Source of the DNA: Rhodospirillales bacterium
GTDB taxonomy: Bacteria > Pseudomonadota > Alphaproteobacteria > Rhodospirillales > Magnetospirillaceae
Direction: 5' to 3'
Length of the DNA: 33,322 nucleotides
NCBI GenBank assembly: GCA_015654615.1
Contig: JAATGN010000407.1
Location: 1 to 33,322, forward strand
Every line of letters begins with the position of its first letter. Position 1 is the first letter of the stretch. Below the pieces are notes generated by a model. It was not told the origin of the DNA and made no database searches. It saw nothing but the letters and a program-made list of their open reading frames with translations. Positions 10,383-19,689 of the stretch are shown here, one piece after another. The position numbers and the translations under genes were made by a program.

Positions 10383-11081
10383 ATGATCGCAGAGCGCATA
10401 CAATGTCGTGGCACGGGAGGACGCCCCCCGGCCTGCGAAATCGAGGGTCGACGGCAACATCTGATCACGGTGGCGACCAGACTTTTCCTGTCCAACGGCT
10501 ACGAAGCCACCAGCCTGGAGAACATCGCCAAGGCCGCCGGTGCGTCCAAGACGACGATCTATCGAAATTTCGGCGACAAGGCCGATCTGTTCCGCATCGT
10601 TCTCAACCGTTTCGTCGAGCCGATCTGGCCGACGCTCAGCGACGTCTGCATCGAGGGCAAATCGCCGAAGGAGGTCCTGGCGGCCTTTGGGAATCTGATG
10701 ATTTCGACGACCATCCTCAATCCCGACGGCATCGCGCTGATGCGCCTGATCTACCGGGAAGCACCGCGGTTTCCCGAACTGGCGCGAATTTTCGCCGAAA
10801 CCGAACAGATCACCGTCGAAGTGGTGGCCAGATATCTGACCCTGGCCATGCATCAGCAATATCTGCGCCCGATCGATCCCGCCTGGGCGGCCAGCCAGTT
10901 TCTGGAACTGATCTGGGGCATCCTGGCGCGCCGCCTGCTGGTCGGAACGATCTCCTTCCCGGACGAGGCCGAACGGCGGCGCGTCGTGGATTCGGCCGTC
11001 GCCCTGTTCCTGACCGGGACCGCGAGAATAGACCAACCACCGACCATGACATCCCACAGCGAGGCGGTTTCCGATGAATGA
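10383..11081 (+). CDS. TetR/AcrR family transcriptional regulator
   Basis: HTH: ATRLFLSNGYEATSLENIAKAAGASKTTIYRNFGDKADLF. ATG 10383 has a ggaaggg SD; the listed 10356 start is less likely. Confidence 0.93.
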   Translation: MIAERIQCRGTGGRPPACEIEGRRQHLITVATRLFLSNGYEATSLENIAKAAGASKTTIYRNFGDKADLFRIVLNRFVEPIWPTLSDVCIEGKSPKEVLAAFGNLMISTTILNPDGIALMRLIYREAPRFPELARIFAETEQITVEVVARYLTLAMHQQYLRPIDPAWAASQFLELIWGILARRLLVGTISFPDEAERRRVVDSAVALFLTGTARIDQPPTMTSHSEAVSDE

Positions 11082-11934
11082 TATGCCGACCAACTGGAAA
11101 AATATTTCGGTCTTTCTCGACGACACGCCGCAAAGCGGGAAAATCGGCGATTATGCCGCCACGCTGGCCCAGCGTTTCGGGGCGCATCTGATCGGCATCC
11201 ACGGCATTGCCGGCATCCCCGGCGAATATGCCGCGGATGCCTTCGCCCGCGGCAGGAAGGCCATCGACAGCATCATCGCCAGGCGACAGGCGGCGGAGGA
11301 GGAACAGGCCCTGGCCGTCGGCCGGCGTTTCGCCGCGCTGCCGGCACAGTACGACATCAGCACCGAGTTCCGGGTGATCTGGAGCGGACGCGGCGACGAG
11401 GAGGCCTTGCTCAATTCGCTCCACTGCGACCTGGTCGTCCTCGGACATCCCAAACCGCACGGCTTGCCGAAGAACTGGACCGCCGAGCGCCTGCTGATCG
11501 CCAGCGGCGTGCCCATTCTCATCGTTCCGGACATCTGGAAAGCCGAAACGATCGGCAACAAGGCGCTGGTCGCCTGGAACGCCAGCCGCGAAGCGCGCCG
11601 GGCCATCGCCGATGCGATGCCGATCCTCCGTTCGGCGCAATCGGTGACGGTCCTGGTCGTCGACCCCGCCAAAGCCCCCGCGAAATATGGCGAAGAACCC
11701 GGTGCCGACATCGCGACCTATCTGTCCCGGCATGGCGTCAGGGTCGAGGTCGAGCAGGTGAAATCGCAGGGAAAGCCGATCGCCGAAATCATCGGCTCCC
11801 AGGCCGTGGCGCAAGGCGCCGACCTCATCGTCATCGGAGCCTACAGCCATGCCCGGTCCTCGGAGATCATTTTCGGAGGCGTCACCCGCGCCCTGCTGAC
11901 CGAGATGCCGATGCCGATCCTGGTCTCGCGATAA
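11074..11934 (+). CDS. Universal stress protein (UspA family, tandem domain)
   Basis: GxxxxxSEII-type ATP-binding tail (VIGAYSHARSSEIIFGGVTRALLTEMPMPILVSR). Confidence 0.88.
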   Translation: MNDMPTNWKNISVFLDDTPQSGKIGDYAATLAQRFGAHLIGIHGIAGIPGEYAADAFARGRKAIDSIIARRQAAEEEQALAVGRRFAALPAQYDISTEFRVIWSGRGDEEALLNSLHCDLVVLGHPKPHGLPKNWTAERLLIASGVPILIVPDIWKAETIGNKALVAWNASREARRAIADAMPILRSAQSVTVLVVDPAKAPAKYGEEPGADIATYLSRHGVRVEVEQVKSQGKPIAEIIGSQAVAQGADLIVIGAYSHARSSEIIFGGVTRALLTEMPMPILVSR

Positions 11935-12078
11935 GGCCCGCACGATGCCTCCGGGGTGGGCGCTTCGCTCCCCCGGCGGGCTCGGGCACCGCTCGGGTTT
12001 AGCGGCACGTTTCATGGAGGATGGAACGTGCCACCAGGGCAATTCCGTCCGGCCCGGAATTGCGCTAGGCTCTCGCGC

Positions 12079-12564
12079 ATGAGCAGCCTTAAGCCCCTCT
12101 CCCTTCGCGATCCGACAACCCTGCTTTCGACCTGGTTCGGCACCGGTTTGCTGCCATGGGCCCCCGGCACCTGGGGATCCCTGGCCGCCCTGCCCTTCGC
12201 CTGGATCATTTCCCGGGCCGGCGGGTGGCCCGCCTTGTCGCTTGCCGCCGCCTTGATCTTCTTCGTCGGCTGGTGGTCCGCGTCGCGCACCGCCGGCGCC
12301 ATGGGGCTCGCCGATCCCGGCAGCATCGTGATCGACGAAGTGGCGGGACAATGGCTGGTCCTGCTGGCGACGCCGCCCGATCTCGGGCGCTATCTGATCG
12401 GCTTCGTGCTCTTTCGCATTCTCGACATCGCCAAACCCTGGCCGGCCAGCTGGGCGGATCGGCAGGTCAAGGGAGGACTGGGCATCATGCTCGACGACGT
12501 TTTGGCAGGCCTGTACGGCCTGATCGCCATGCAGCTGCTGGCGCAGATCTGGAGGATGGAATGA
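12079..12564 (+). CDS. pgpA: Phosphatidylglycerophosphatase A
   Basis: STWFGTGLLPWAPGTWGSLAALP; DPGSIVIDEVAGQWL; FRILDIAKPWPASWADRQVKGGLGIMLDDVLAGLY. Confidence 0.95.
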   Translation: MSSLKPLSLRDPTTLLSTWFGTGLLPWAPGTWGSLAALPFAWIISRAGGWPALSLAAALIFFVGWWSASRTAGAMGLADPGSIVIDEVAGQWLVLLATPPDLGRYLIGFVLFRILDIAKPWPASWADRQVKGGLGIMLDDVLAGLYGLIAMQLLAQIWRME

Positions 12565-13058
12565 ACGGATTGCCGCAGACTCTGATCGCTATGGCCAATC
12601 GCGTTCTGGCGGTCTGCGAACGCACGACGACGCCGTTGGTGACGGCCGAATCCTGTACGGGCGGCCTGGTCGGGGCCTCCCTGACCGCCATATCCGGCAG
12701 TTCCGCCTGGATCGATCGCGGTTTCATCACCTATTCCAACCAGGCCAAGATCGACATGCTGGGCGTGGCGGAAACCCTGATCGAGCACTATGGCGTGGTC
12801 AGCGAGGAGGTCGCCCGCGCCATGGCCGAAGGCGCCCTGGTCCATTCCCGCGCGACGGCCGGCATCGCCATCACCGGCATCGCCGGACCGACCGGCGGCA
12901 CGCCCGACAAACCGGTCGGCCTGGTCCATATCGCCGCGGCGCACCACGGGCGCGACACGCTGCACCGGCGTCTGCTGCTGACCGGCGACCGCGACCAGGT
13001 CCGCCACGACGCCGCCCTGGCCGCCATGGAACTGCTGGTGCAGCGGATCGAAACTTAG
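12561..13058 (+). CDS. Nicotinamide-nucleotide amidohydrolase (CinA C-terminal family)
   Basis: VTAESCTGGLVGASLTAISGSSAWIDRGFITYSNQAKIDMLGV; GIAGPTGGTPDKPVGLVHIA; overlaps pgpA by ATGA. Confidence 0.95.
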   Translation: MNGLPQTLIAMANRVLAVCERTTTPLVTAESCTGGLVGASLTAISGSSAWIDRGFITYSNQAKIDMLGVAETLIEHYGVVSEEVARAMAEGALVHSRATAGIAITGIAGPTGGTPDKPVGLVHIAAAHHGRDTLHRRLLLTGDRDQVRHDAALAAMELLVQRIET

Positions 13059-13192
13059 AGCGGCGTGCGTCAAATCTGACGCACGCCGCTCCAGCGGCCA
13101 TTGAGGCCGCGGCCAAGCGCGCGGAGGCGCGCGCCCGGCGAGGGACATCAAGAAAAGCCAGAGCGTCATGCCGATTTAAGGCATCGCGCTCT
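13058..13192. repeat. Palindromic intergenic element, copy 2 (inverted relative to copy 1)
   Basis: Perfect 15-bp stem 13058-13072/13077-13091 (loop aatc), then a 102-bp core matching copy 1; flanked by TA on both sides. Confidence 0.93.
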
Positions 13193-13208
13193 AAGGCCGG
13201 CGCTTCGA

Positions 13209-13493
13209 TTACCGCGCATATTTGTTGCACCATCCTCCCGGCGCGATGGCGCCCTCGACGATGAGGCATGACGAGGGCGACTGGAAATATTTGCAGTTGC
13301 TGCAGACCGACGCCCCTTGCGCCGCGGCACGATAGTCGACCGAGTCCTGAGTCGCCTTGCGCTCGGCGGCGGCGGCGGCATTTCTCCTCGCCGTCATGGC
13401 GAGCGCGGAAAGACCGAAAGCGCCGAAGATAAAATTTCGCAGGAACGAGCGTCGGCAAAGTCCGGTCGGCCGGCGTTTTGGGGTGTTGCGCAT
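13209..13493 (-). CDS. High-potential iron-sulfur protein (HiPIP) with Tat signal
   Basis: RRSFLRN twin-arginine motif; VCSNCKYFQSPSSCLIVEGAIAPGGWCNKYAR. Confidence 0.87.
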   Translation of the reverse strand: MRNTPKRRPTGLCRRSFLRNFIFGAFGLSALAMTARRNAAAAAERKATQDSVDYRAAAQGASVCSNCKYFQSPSSCLIVEGAIAPGGWCNKYAR

Positions 13494-13511
13494 GCGTTCT
13501 CCTTCGCGGCT

Positions 13512-13973
13512 CTATCGGCCGTGATGGCCGATCAGATGATCGTCGGCGCCATAAAGTTGGCTGGCGCGGCGCTCGAAGGACGCCACCATCACCCGCGCCG
13601 CCTCGTTGAACAGGGCGCCGATCAGGGTCTGCAGGACCTTCGAGCGGAATTCGAAATCGACGCAGAAATCGATATTCGTCCCGCCGTCCGGGGCCCGATC
13701 GAAGATCCAATGATTGTTCAGATATTTGAAGGGGCCTTCGGTATAGACCACGTCGAGCCGACTGTCGCCCAGCGTCACCTTCGAGGTAAAGCGTTCGCGC
13801 ACCATCTTGAAACCGATGACCAGATCGGCAAAAAGCACATTGCCCTCCCGCCGTCTGATGCGCGCCGCCACGCACCAGGGCAGGAATTCGGGATAACGCT
13901 CGATATCGACGACCAGGTCGAAAAGCTGCTGCGGCGTATAAGGCAGATGCCGCTTTTCGGCGTGGGTCGGCAT
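13512..13973 (-). CDS. RatA/COQ10-type START-like ubiquinone-binding protein
   Basis: LPYTPQQLFDLVVDIERYPEFLPWCVAARI; adjacent to lipA. Confidence 0.92.
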   Translation of the reverse strand: MPTHAEKRHLPYTPQQLFDLVVDIERYPEFLPWCVAARIRRREGNVLFADLVIGFKMVRERFTSKVTLGDSRLDVVYTEGPFKYLNNHWIFDRAPDGGTNIDFCVDFEFRSKVLQTLIGALFNEAARVMVASFERRASQLYGADDHLIGHHGR

Positions 13974-13975
13974 GG

Positions 13976-14968
13976 TCAGCCCCGGCCGAGTTGACGGGCG
14001 CGCGCGTTCTTCAGTTCCAGAAAATCCTGGTCGGCGTGATGCGACGAGCGGGTCAAGGGCGACGCGGCGACATGCAGGAATCCCTTGGCGCGGGCCATGC
14101 TTTTATAGTCTTCGAATTCAGCGGGGGTGACGAAACGCGCCACGGCGGCATGCTTCGGCGTCGGCTGCAGATATTGGCCGATGGTCAGGAAGTCGACGCC
14201 GGCGGAGCGCAGGTCGTCCATCACCTGCAACACTTCCTGGCGCTCTTCGCCCAGGCCGACCATGATGCCCGACTTGGTGAAGGTCTCGGGCTCGACGTCC
14301 TTGACCCGCTGCAGGAGACGCAAGGATTCGAAATAGCGGGCGCCCGGCCGGATGGCCGGATAGAGACGCGGCACCGTTTCGAGATTGTGGTTGAAGACGT
14401 CCGGCCTGGCTTTGGCCACCCGCTCCACCGCCCCGGTCTTGTCGCGGAAATCGGGCGTCAGGATTTCCACCGTGGTCCCCGGCGAAACGGCGCGGACCCG
14501 TTCGATACAGGCGACGAATTGAAAGGCGCCGCCATCGTCCAGGTCGTCGCGATCGACCGAAGTGATCACCACATGCTTCAGCCCCATCGCCTTGACCGAT
14601 TGGGCCAGATTTTCCGGCTCCAGCAGATCGACGGCGCCGGGCCGGCCGGTCTTCACATTGCAAAAGGCGCAGGCCCGCGTGCAGGTGTCGCCCAGGATCA
14701 TGAAGGTGGCATGACGCTGCTTCCAGCATTCGCCGATGTTCGGGCAAGCCGCCTCCTCACACACCGTGTGCAGGTTTTTCTCGCGCATCAACTTGCGCAC
14801 TTCGGCGGCTTCCGCGGACGTCGGGGCCTTGACGCGGATCCATTCGGGCTTCCTGGGCGACGGATTGTCCGGCCGATGGATCTTTTCCGGATGGCGGATC
14901 GGGCTGTTTTCGTTCATGACGTCGATATTGGACGGAGCGACAGAGAGGTCAAGCAGATCCTGGTCCAC
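13976..14968 (-). CDS. lipA: Lipoyl synthase
   Basis: [13 protein letters not shown]; radical [26 protein letters not shown]. Start could alternatively be 14917. Confidence 0.97.
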   Translation of the reverse strand: MDQDLLDLSVAPSNIDVMNENSPIRHPEKIHRPDNPSPRKPEWIRVKAPTSAEAAEVRKLMREKNLHTVCEEAACPNIGECWKQRHATFMILGDTCTRACAFCNVKTGRPGAVDLLEPENLAQSVKAMGLKHVVITSVDRDDLDDGGAFQFVACIERVRAVSPGTTVEILTPDFRDKTGAVERVAKARPDVFNHNLETVPRLYPAIRPGARYFESLRLLQRVKDVEPETFTKSGIMVGLGEERQEVLQVMDDLRSAGVDFLTIGQYLQPTPKHAAVARFVTPAEFEDYKSMARAKGFLHVAASPLTRSSHHADQDFLELKNARARQLGRG

Positions 14969-15015
14969 AGGTCCATTCCACCTTTATTAAGAGACGGGTT
15001 CACCATGCTCCGGCG

Positions 15016-15444
15016 TCATGAGGATGCTTGCTCCTCGTGCACGCGAAGCCGCGAAGACGCGAAGTCGTTATGATGGTTGACGATACGCTGGACGCCCTCC
15101 TTGAAGGTCGCCATGCCGAAATTCATCAGCAGGTCCAAGGGCAAATTCATCAGCCGCAAATATGTCAAGACCTGCTTGCCATGTACGGGGGCTGCTTTTT
15201 CGACCGACTTCAACTCAACGAGCAATTTTCCATCAATCAGCAGATCAACCTTGAAGGCATCCTCGAACCGCATGTCATCGAAGGTAAATGAAACCGTCTT
15301 CTGACGCTCAACGTGCAATCCACGCTTCTCAAGCGACCGAAACAGAACGACTTCATAGACCGACTCCAGCAAGCCAGGTCCCAGTTCACGATGGATACGA
15401 AGGCCGCAATCCACGGCAATACGCGCCAAGTCTTCAATATTCAT
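15016..15444 (-). CDS. GxxExxY family protein (PD-(D/E)XK nuclease-like)
   Basis: GPGLLESVYE; FKVDLLIDGKLLVELKSVEK (D...ExK); C-terminal FASSRLRVHEEQASS encoded by the bounding repeat. Confidence 0.92.
   Translation of the reverse strand: MNIEDLARIAVDCGLRIHRELGPGLLESVYEVVLFRSLEKRGLHVERQKTVSFTFDDMRFEDAFKVDLLIDGKLLVELKSVEKAAPVHGKQVLTYLRLMNLPLDLLMNFGMATFKEGVQRIVNHHNDFASSRLRVHEEQASS
15039..15064. repeat. Inverted repeat bounding the GxxExxY gene (3' side)
   Basis: gcacgcgaagccgcgaagacgcgaag; first 18 nt match the reverse complement of 15452-15469 at 17/18. Confidence 0.85.
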
Positions 15445-15451
15445 CGTCCCT

Positions 15452-15469
15452 CTTCGCGCCTTCGCGTGC
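15452..15469. repeat. Inverted repeat bounding the GxxExxY gene (5' side)
   Basis: cttcgcgccttcgcgtgc, reverse complement gcacgcgaaggcgcgaag. Confidence 0.85.
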
Positions 15470-15491
15470 GATCCGCAGGTGGCATCATCAC

Positions 15492-16892
15492 CTAAAAATG
15501 AATGGCGCGGCCATAGGCGTCGAGCACCGACTCGTGCATCATTTCGGAAAGGGTCGGATGCGGGAAGATGCCGTTCATCAGATCGGCCTCGGTGGTCTCG
15601 AGGGTCTTGGCGACCATATAGCCCTGGATCAATTCGGTGACCTCGGCGCCGACCATGTGCGCCCCCAGCAATTCGCCGGTCTTGGCATCGAACACCGTCT
15701 TCACCAATCCCTCGGTTTCGCCCAAGGCGATCGCCTTGCCGTTGCCGATGAAGGGGAAGCGCCCGACCTTGACGTCATAACCGAGTTCCTTGGCCTTGGC
15801 CTCGGTCAGGCCGACGCTGGCGATCTGGGGATGGCAATAGGTGCAGCCGGGAATGTTGCGGGTGTTCAGGGGATGCACGTCCTTGAGCCCGGCGATCTTC
15901 TCGACGCAGATCACCCCTTCGTGGCTGGCCTTGTGGGCCAGCCAGGGCGGGCCGGCCAGATCGCCGATGGCATAGACGCCGGGCTCGGCCGTCGCCGTCC
16001 ATTCATTGATGACGACATGCGTCTTCTCGACGACCACCTTGGTGTTTTCCAAGCCGAGGTTCTCGACATTGCCGACGATGCCGACCGCCAGGATCACCCG
16101 ATCGACGGTGATGCTCTCGCTCTTGCCGCCGGCTTCGACGGTCACCGTCACTTCGTTGGCCGTCTTGGTCAAATTCTTCACCGTCGCCTTGGTGCGAATC
16201 TTCATGCCCTGTTTTTCGAAGGACTTCTGGGCGAAGGCGGAGATTTCGGCGTCTTCCACCGGCAACACGCGATCCAGCACCTCGACCACCGTGACGTCGG
16301 CGCCGAGCGCATTGTAGAAACTGGCGAATTCGATGCCGATGGCGCCCGAACCGACGACCAGGAGCCGCTTCGGCATGACGTCGGGCACCATGGCCTCCCG
16401 GTAGGTCCAGACCAGCTTGCCGTCCGGCTCCAGCCCGGGCAACGCCCGGGCCCGCGCCCCCGTGGCCAGGATGATATGCTTGGCCGCGAGACTAGCCACC
16501 GGTTTGCCGTCCTTGGCGACCGACACCTTGCCCTGGCCTTCGAGCTTGCCCTGGCCGTCGAAGACGGTGACCTTGTTCTTCTTCAGCAGATGCTTGACGC
16601 CGGCCTGCAGTTGCCCGGCGACGCCGCGCGAACGGGCGACCACCTTCGACAGGTCGAAGCCGATGCCCCCGGCCGAAAGACCGTAGGATTCGGCATGTTT
16701 CATATTGCGAAAGACCTCGGCCGAACGCAGCAGGGCCTTGGTCGGGATGCAGCCCCAGTTGAGGCAGATGCCCCCCAGATGTTCGCGCTCCACCACCGCG
16801 GTCTTCAGCCCGAGCTGGGCGGCGCGGATCGCCGCCACATAGCCGCCGGGACCGCCGCCGATGACGATGAGGTCGAAAGAAGTATCGGACAT
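15492..16892 (-). CDS. lpd: Dihydrolipoyl dehydrogenase
   Basis: GGGPGGYVAAIRAAQLG; LGGICLNWGCIPTKALL; C-terminal HPTLSEMMHESVLDAYGRAIHF. Confidence 0.97.
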   Translation of the reverse strand: MSDTSFDLIVIGGGPGGYVAAIRAAQLGLKTAVVEREHLGGICLNWGCIPTKALLRSAEVFRNMKHAESYGLSAGGIGFDLSKVVARSRGVAGQLQAGVKHLLKKNKVTVFDGQGKLEGQGKVSVAKDGKPVASLAAKHIILATGARARALPGLEPDGKLVWTYREAMVPDVMPKRLLVVGSGAIGIEFASFYNALGADVTVVEVLDRVLPVEDAEISAFAQKSFEKQGMKIRTKATVKNLTKTANEVTVTVEAGGKSESITVDRVILAVGIVGNVENLGLENTKVVVEKTHVVINEWTATAEPGVYAIGDLAGPPWLAHKASHEGVICVEKIAGLKDVHPLNTRNIPGCTYCHPQIASVGLTEAKAKELGYDVKVGRFPFIGNGKAIALGETEGLVKTVFDAKTGELLGAHMVGAEVTELIQGYMVAKTLETTEADLMNGIFPHPTLSEMMHESVLDAYGRAIHF

Positions 16893-16965
16893 GGTGAGTT
16901 CCTCGCTTAAGGCTTTATATGACGCCTCCGCTCCGCTTCGGCGGGCTCAAGCGCCGCTCGGGCTT

Positions 16966-16988
16966 AAGGGCCTGTTCAACAGGCCCTT
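16966..16988 (-). other. Perfect palindrome at the pdhC stop codon
   Basis: aagggcctgtt-c-aacaggccctt; overlaps the pdhC stop (16987-16989); no U-tract. Confidence 0.7.
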
Positions 16989-18291
16989 AGAGCAGCATGG
17001 TCAGCGGTTCTTCGATCAGCTTCTTGAAGGCCGCCAGGAATTCGGCGCCGATCGCTCCGTCGACGACGCGATGGTCGACCGACAGCGTGCAACTCATCAC
17101 CGTCGCGATGGCCAAGGCGCCATCCTTGACGACCGGGCGCTGTTCGCCGGCCCCGACGGCCAGAATGCAGCCCTGCGGCGGATTGATGATGGCGGCGAAA
17201 TCCTTGACGCCATACATGCCGAGGTTGGAGATGGAAAAGCCGCCGCCTTGGAATTCCTCGGGTTTCAGCTTGCCGTCGCGGGCCTTGGCGGCCAGAACCT
17301 TCATTTCGTTGGAAATGGCGGCCAAACCCTTCTGATCGGCATGCTTGACGATCGGCGTGATCAGCCCGTTGGGGGTCGCCACCGCCACCGAAATGTCGAC
17401 GTCGGTGTACATGCGCAGCGCCGTCTCGGTGAAGGAGGCATTGGCCGCCGGCACCTTGCGCAAGCTCAGCGCCGCCGCCCGAATGACAAAATCGTTGACC
17501 GACAATTTGTAGTCGTCCGAACGGCCGTTCAGGTCGGCCCGCAAGGCCAGCAGCTTGTCGACCTGGCAATCGACGGTCAGATAGAAATGCGGCACCGTCT
17601 GCTTGGCTTCGCTGAGACGCCTGGCGATCACCTTGCGCATCGAGGTGAGCGGAACCTCGGTATAGGCCGGACCGAATTCCGGAATGGGCGCGGCCGCCGG
17701 TTTGGCCGGCGCCGCCGCCGCCACGGCGGACGGAGCCTGGACCTGGACCTGGGTCTGAGCCTGGGCCGGACCGCCGGCGATCGCCTTGTCGACATCGGCC
17801 CGGATGATCCGTCCATGCGGTCCCGAGCCGGCGATGGCCTTGAGGTCGAGGCCGGCGTCCCTGGCGATGCGCCTGGCCAGAGGCGAGGCGAAAGTCCTGT
17901 CGCCGGGCGCCGCGGCGACAGCCGGAGCGGCGGCCGGCGCCGGCACCGCGACCGGAGGGGCGCCGGGGGCGGGTGCCGCCGCCGGGGGAGCCGGCGGTTT
18001 CGCAGGCGCGGCCTTCGGCGTCGCCGCGGCCAGGGCCGAAGCGTCCTCGCCCTCCTCCAGCAACAAGGCGATCGGTTCGTTGACCTTGACGCCCTGGGTT
18101 CCGCCGGCGATCAGGATCTTGCCCAGCGTCCCCTCGTCGGTGGCTTCGAACTCCATGGTCGCTTTATCGGTCTCGATCTCGGCCAGCACGTCGCCGGCCT
18201 TCACCGCATCGCCCTCCTGCTTCAGCCATCGGGCGAGATTGCCTTCGCTCATGGTCGGCGAAAGCGCGGGCATCAAAATCTGGATCGGCAT
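16987..18291 (-). CDS. pdhC: Pyruvate dehydrogenase E2, dihydrolipoyllysine acetyltransferase
   Basis: Lipoyl domain ([13 protein letters not shown]), E3-binding domain, catalytic [26 protein letters not shown]. Confidence 0.97.
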   Translation of the reverse strand: MPIQILMPALSPTMSEGNLARWLKQEGDAVKAGDVLAEIETDKATMEFEATDEGTLGKILIAGGTQGVKVNEPIALLLEEGEDASALAAATPKAAPAKPPAPPAAAPAPGAPPVAVPAPAAAPAVAAAPGDRTFASPLARRIARDAGLDLKAIAGSGPHGRIIRADVDKAIAGGPAQAQTQVQVQAPSAVAAAAPAKPAAAPIPEFGPAYTEVPLTSMRKVIARRLSEAKQTVPHFYLTVDCQVDKLLALRADLNGRSDDYKLSVNDFVIRAAALSLRKVPAANASFTETALRMYTDVDISVAVATPNGLITPIVKHADQKGLAAISNEMKVLAAKARDGKLKPEEFQGGGFSISNLGMYGVKDFAAIINPPQGCILAVGAGEQRPVVKDGALAIATVMSCTLSVDHRVVDGAIGAEFLAAFKKLIEEPLTMLL

Positions 18292-18303
18292 GTCAGGCGC
18301 TCC

Positions 18304-19677
18304 TCAACGATAGCTGACGGCTTTGACCGCGGCGACGATGTCGTCGATCTGCGGCAGCGCCAGTCGTTCCAGATTGGCGGCATAGGGCATCGGCACGTCC
18401 TTGCCGGTGACGCGGGTGACCGGGGCATCCAGCCAGTCGAAACAGTTTTCCTGGACGAGCGCGGAAATTTCGGCGCCGATGCCGGCGAACGGCCAACCGT
18501 CCTCCACGGCGACGATGCGATTGGTCTTCTGGACCGAGCGGACGATGGTCTCGACGTCCAGCGGACGGATGGTCCGCAGATTGATCACCTCGACATCGAT
18601 GCCTTCCTTGGCGAGGATTTCGGCGGCGTCGAGGGCGGATTGCACCATTCGCGAAAAGGCGACCACGGTCGCGCCGGCGCCGGCCCGCTCGATCTTCGCC
18701 TTGCCGATCGGCACGACGAAATCCGCATCGTCCGGCACGTCGAAGCTCTGGCCGTAAAGAAGCTCGTTTTCCAGGACGATGACCGGGTTGGGGTCGCGGA
18801 TCGCCGCCTTCAGCAGCCCCTTGGCATCGGCGGCCGAATAGGGCGCCACCACCTTGAGGCCGGGAACATGGGCATACCAGGAGGCATAGCATTGCGAATG
18901 CTGGGCGCCGACGCGCGAGGCCGGACCGTTGGGACCGCGGAAGACGATCGAGGCGGGCAATTGGCCGCCTCCCATGTAAAGGGTCTTGGCCGCGGAATTG
19001 ATGATGTGATCGATCGCCTGCATGGCGAAATTGAAGGTCATGAATTCGACGATCGGCTTCAAGCCGGCATAGGCCGCGCCGGTCGCCAGGCCGGTGAAGC
19101 CCATTTCGGTGATCGGCGTGTCGATCACCCTTTTTGCCCCGAATTCGTCGAGCAATCCCTGGCTGACCTTATAGGCCCCCTGATATTGGGCGACTTCCTC
19201 GCCGATCAGGAAAACCTTGGGATCGTTCCGCATTTCTTCGGCCATGGCGTCGCGCAGCGCTTCGCGGACACTTTGCCTGATGGTCTTGGCATAGGTTTTT
19301 TCGGCCGGCAGATCGGTGCTGGCGGCACTTTGCTCGACCCTCGGCACCGGCGGCGGCACCGGCGGCGGGGTAACGCCCGTCGCGGCCGGGGGCAGCCGGG
19401 CCGGAGCCGCGTCGGCCAGCGCCGCCTTGTCCTCGCCGTCTTCGAGCAGCAGGGCGATCGGCGTGTTCACATGGACGCCCTCGGTGCCGTCGGCGACCAG
19501 GATCTTGCCCAGCGTCCCCTCGTCGACCGCTTCCATTTCCATGGTCGCCTTGTCGGTCTCGATCTCGGCCAGGATATCTCCCGACTTGACGGCGTCCCCC
19601 TCGCCTTTGAGCCAACGGGCCAGCTTGCCCTCGGTCATGGTCGGCGACAGCGCCGGCATGAGAATCTGAATCGGCAT
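18304..19677 (-). CDS. pdhB: Pyruvate dehydrogenase E1 beta with N-terminal lipoyl domain
   Basis: [28 protein letters not shown] lipoyl domain fused to a transketolase-type beta subunit. Confidence 0.97.
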   Translation of the reverse strand: MPIQILMPALSPTMTEGKLARWLKGEGDAVKSGDILAEIETDKATMEMEAVDEGTLGKILVADGTEGVHVNTPIALLLEDGEDKAALADAAPARLPPAATGVTPPPVPPPVPRVEQSAASTDLPAEKTYAKTIRQSVREALRDAMAEEMRNDPKVFLIGEEVAQYQGAYKVSQGLLDEFGAKRVIDTPITEMGFTGLATGAAYAGLKPIVEFMTFNFAMQAIDHIINSAAKTLYMGGGQLPASIVFRGPNGPASRVGAQHSQCYASWYAHVPGLKVVAPYSAADAKGLLKAAIRDPNPVIVLENELLYGQSFDVPDDADFVVPIGKAKIERAGAGATVVAFSRMVQSALDAAEILAKEGIDVEVINLRTIRPLDVETIVRSVQKTNRIVAVEDGWPFAGIGAEISALVQENCFDWLDAPVTRVTGKDVPMPYAANLERLALPQIDDIVAAVKAVSYR

Positions 19678-19689
19678 GTCCGTTCCCCC

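Noticed and set aside
11944-12067. Two short hairpins between usp and pgpA and similarity of ggcgggctcgggcaccgctcggg to 16940-16963
   Set aside because: Short GC-rich matches without U-tract; could be chance in this base composition.
13512-13973. RatA toxin annotation suggesting a toxin-antitoxin system
   Set aside because: Protein is the conserved COQ10/START-type neighbour of lipA with no antitoxin partner; a respiratory-quinone role is more likely.
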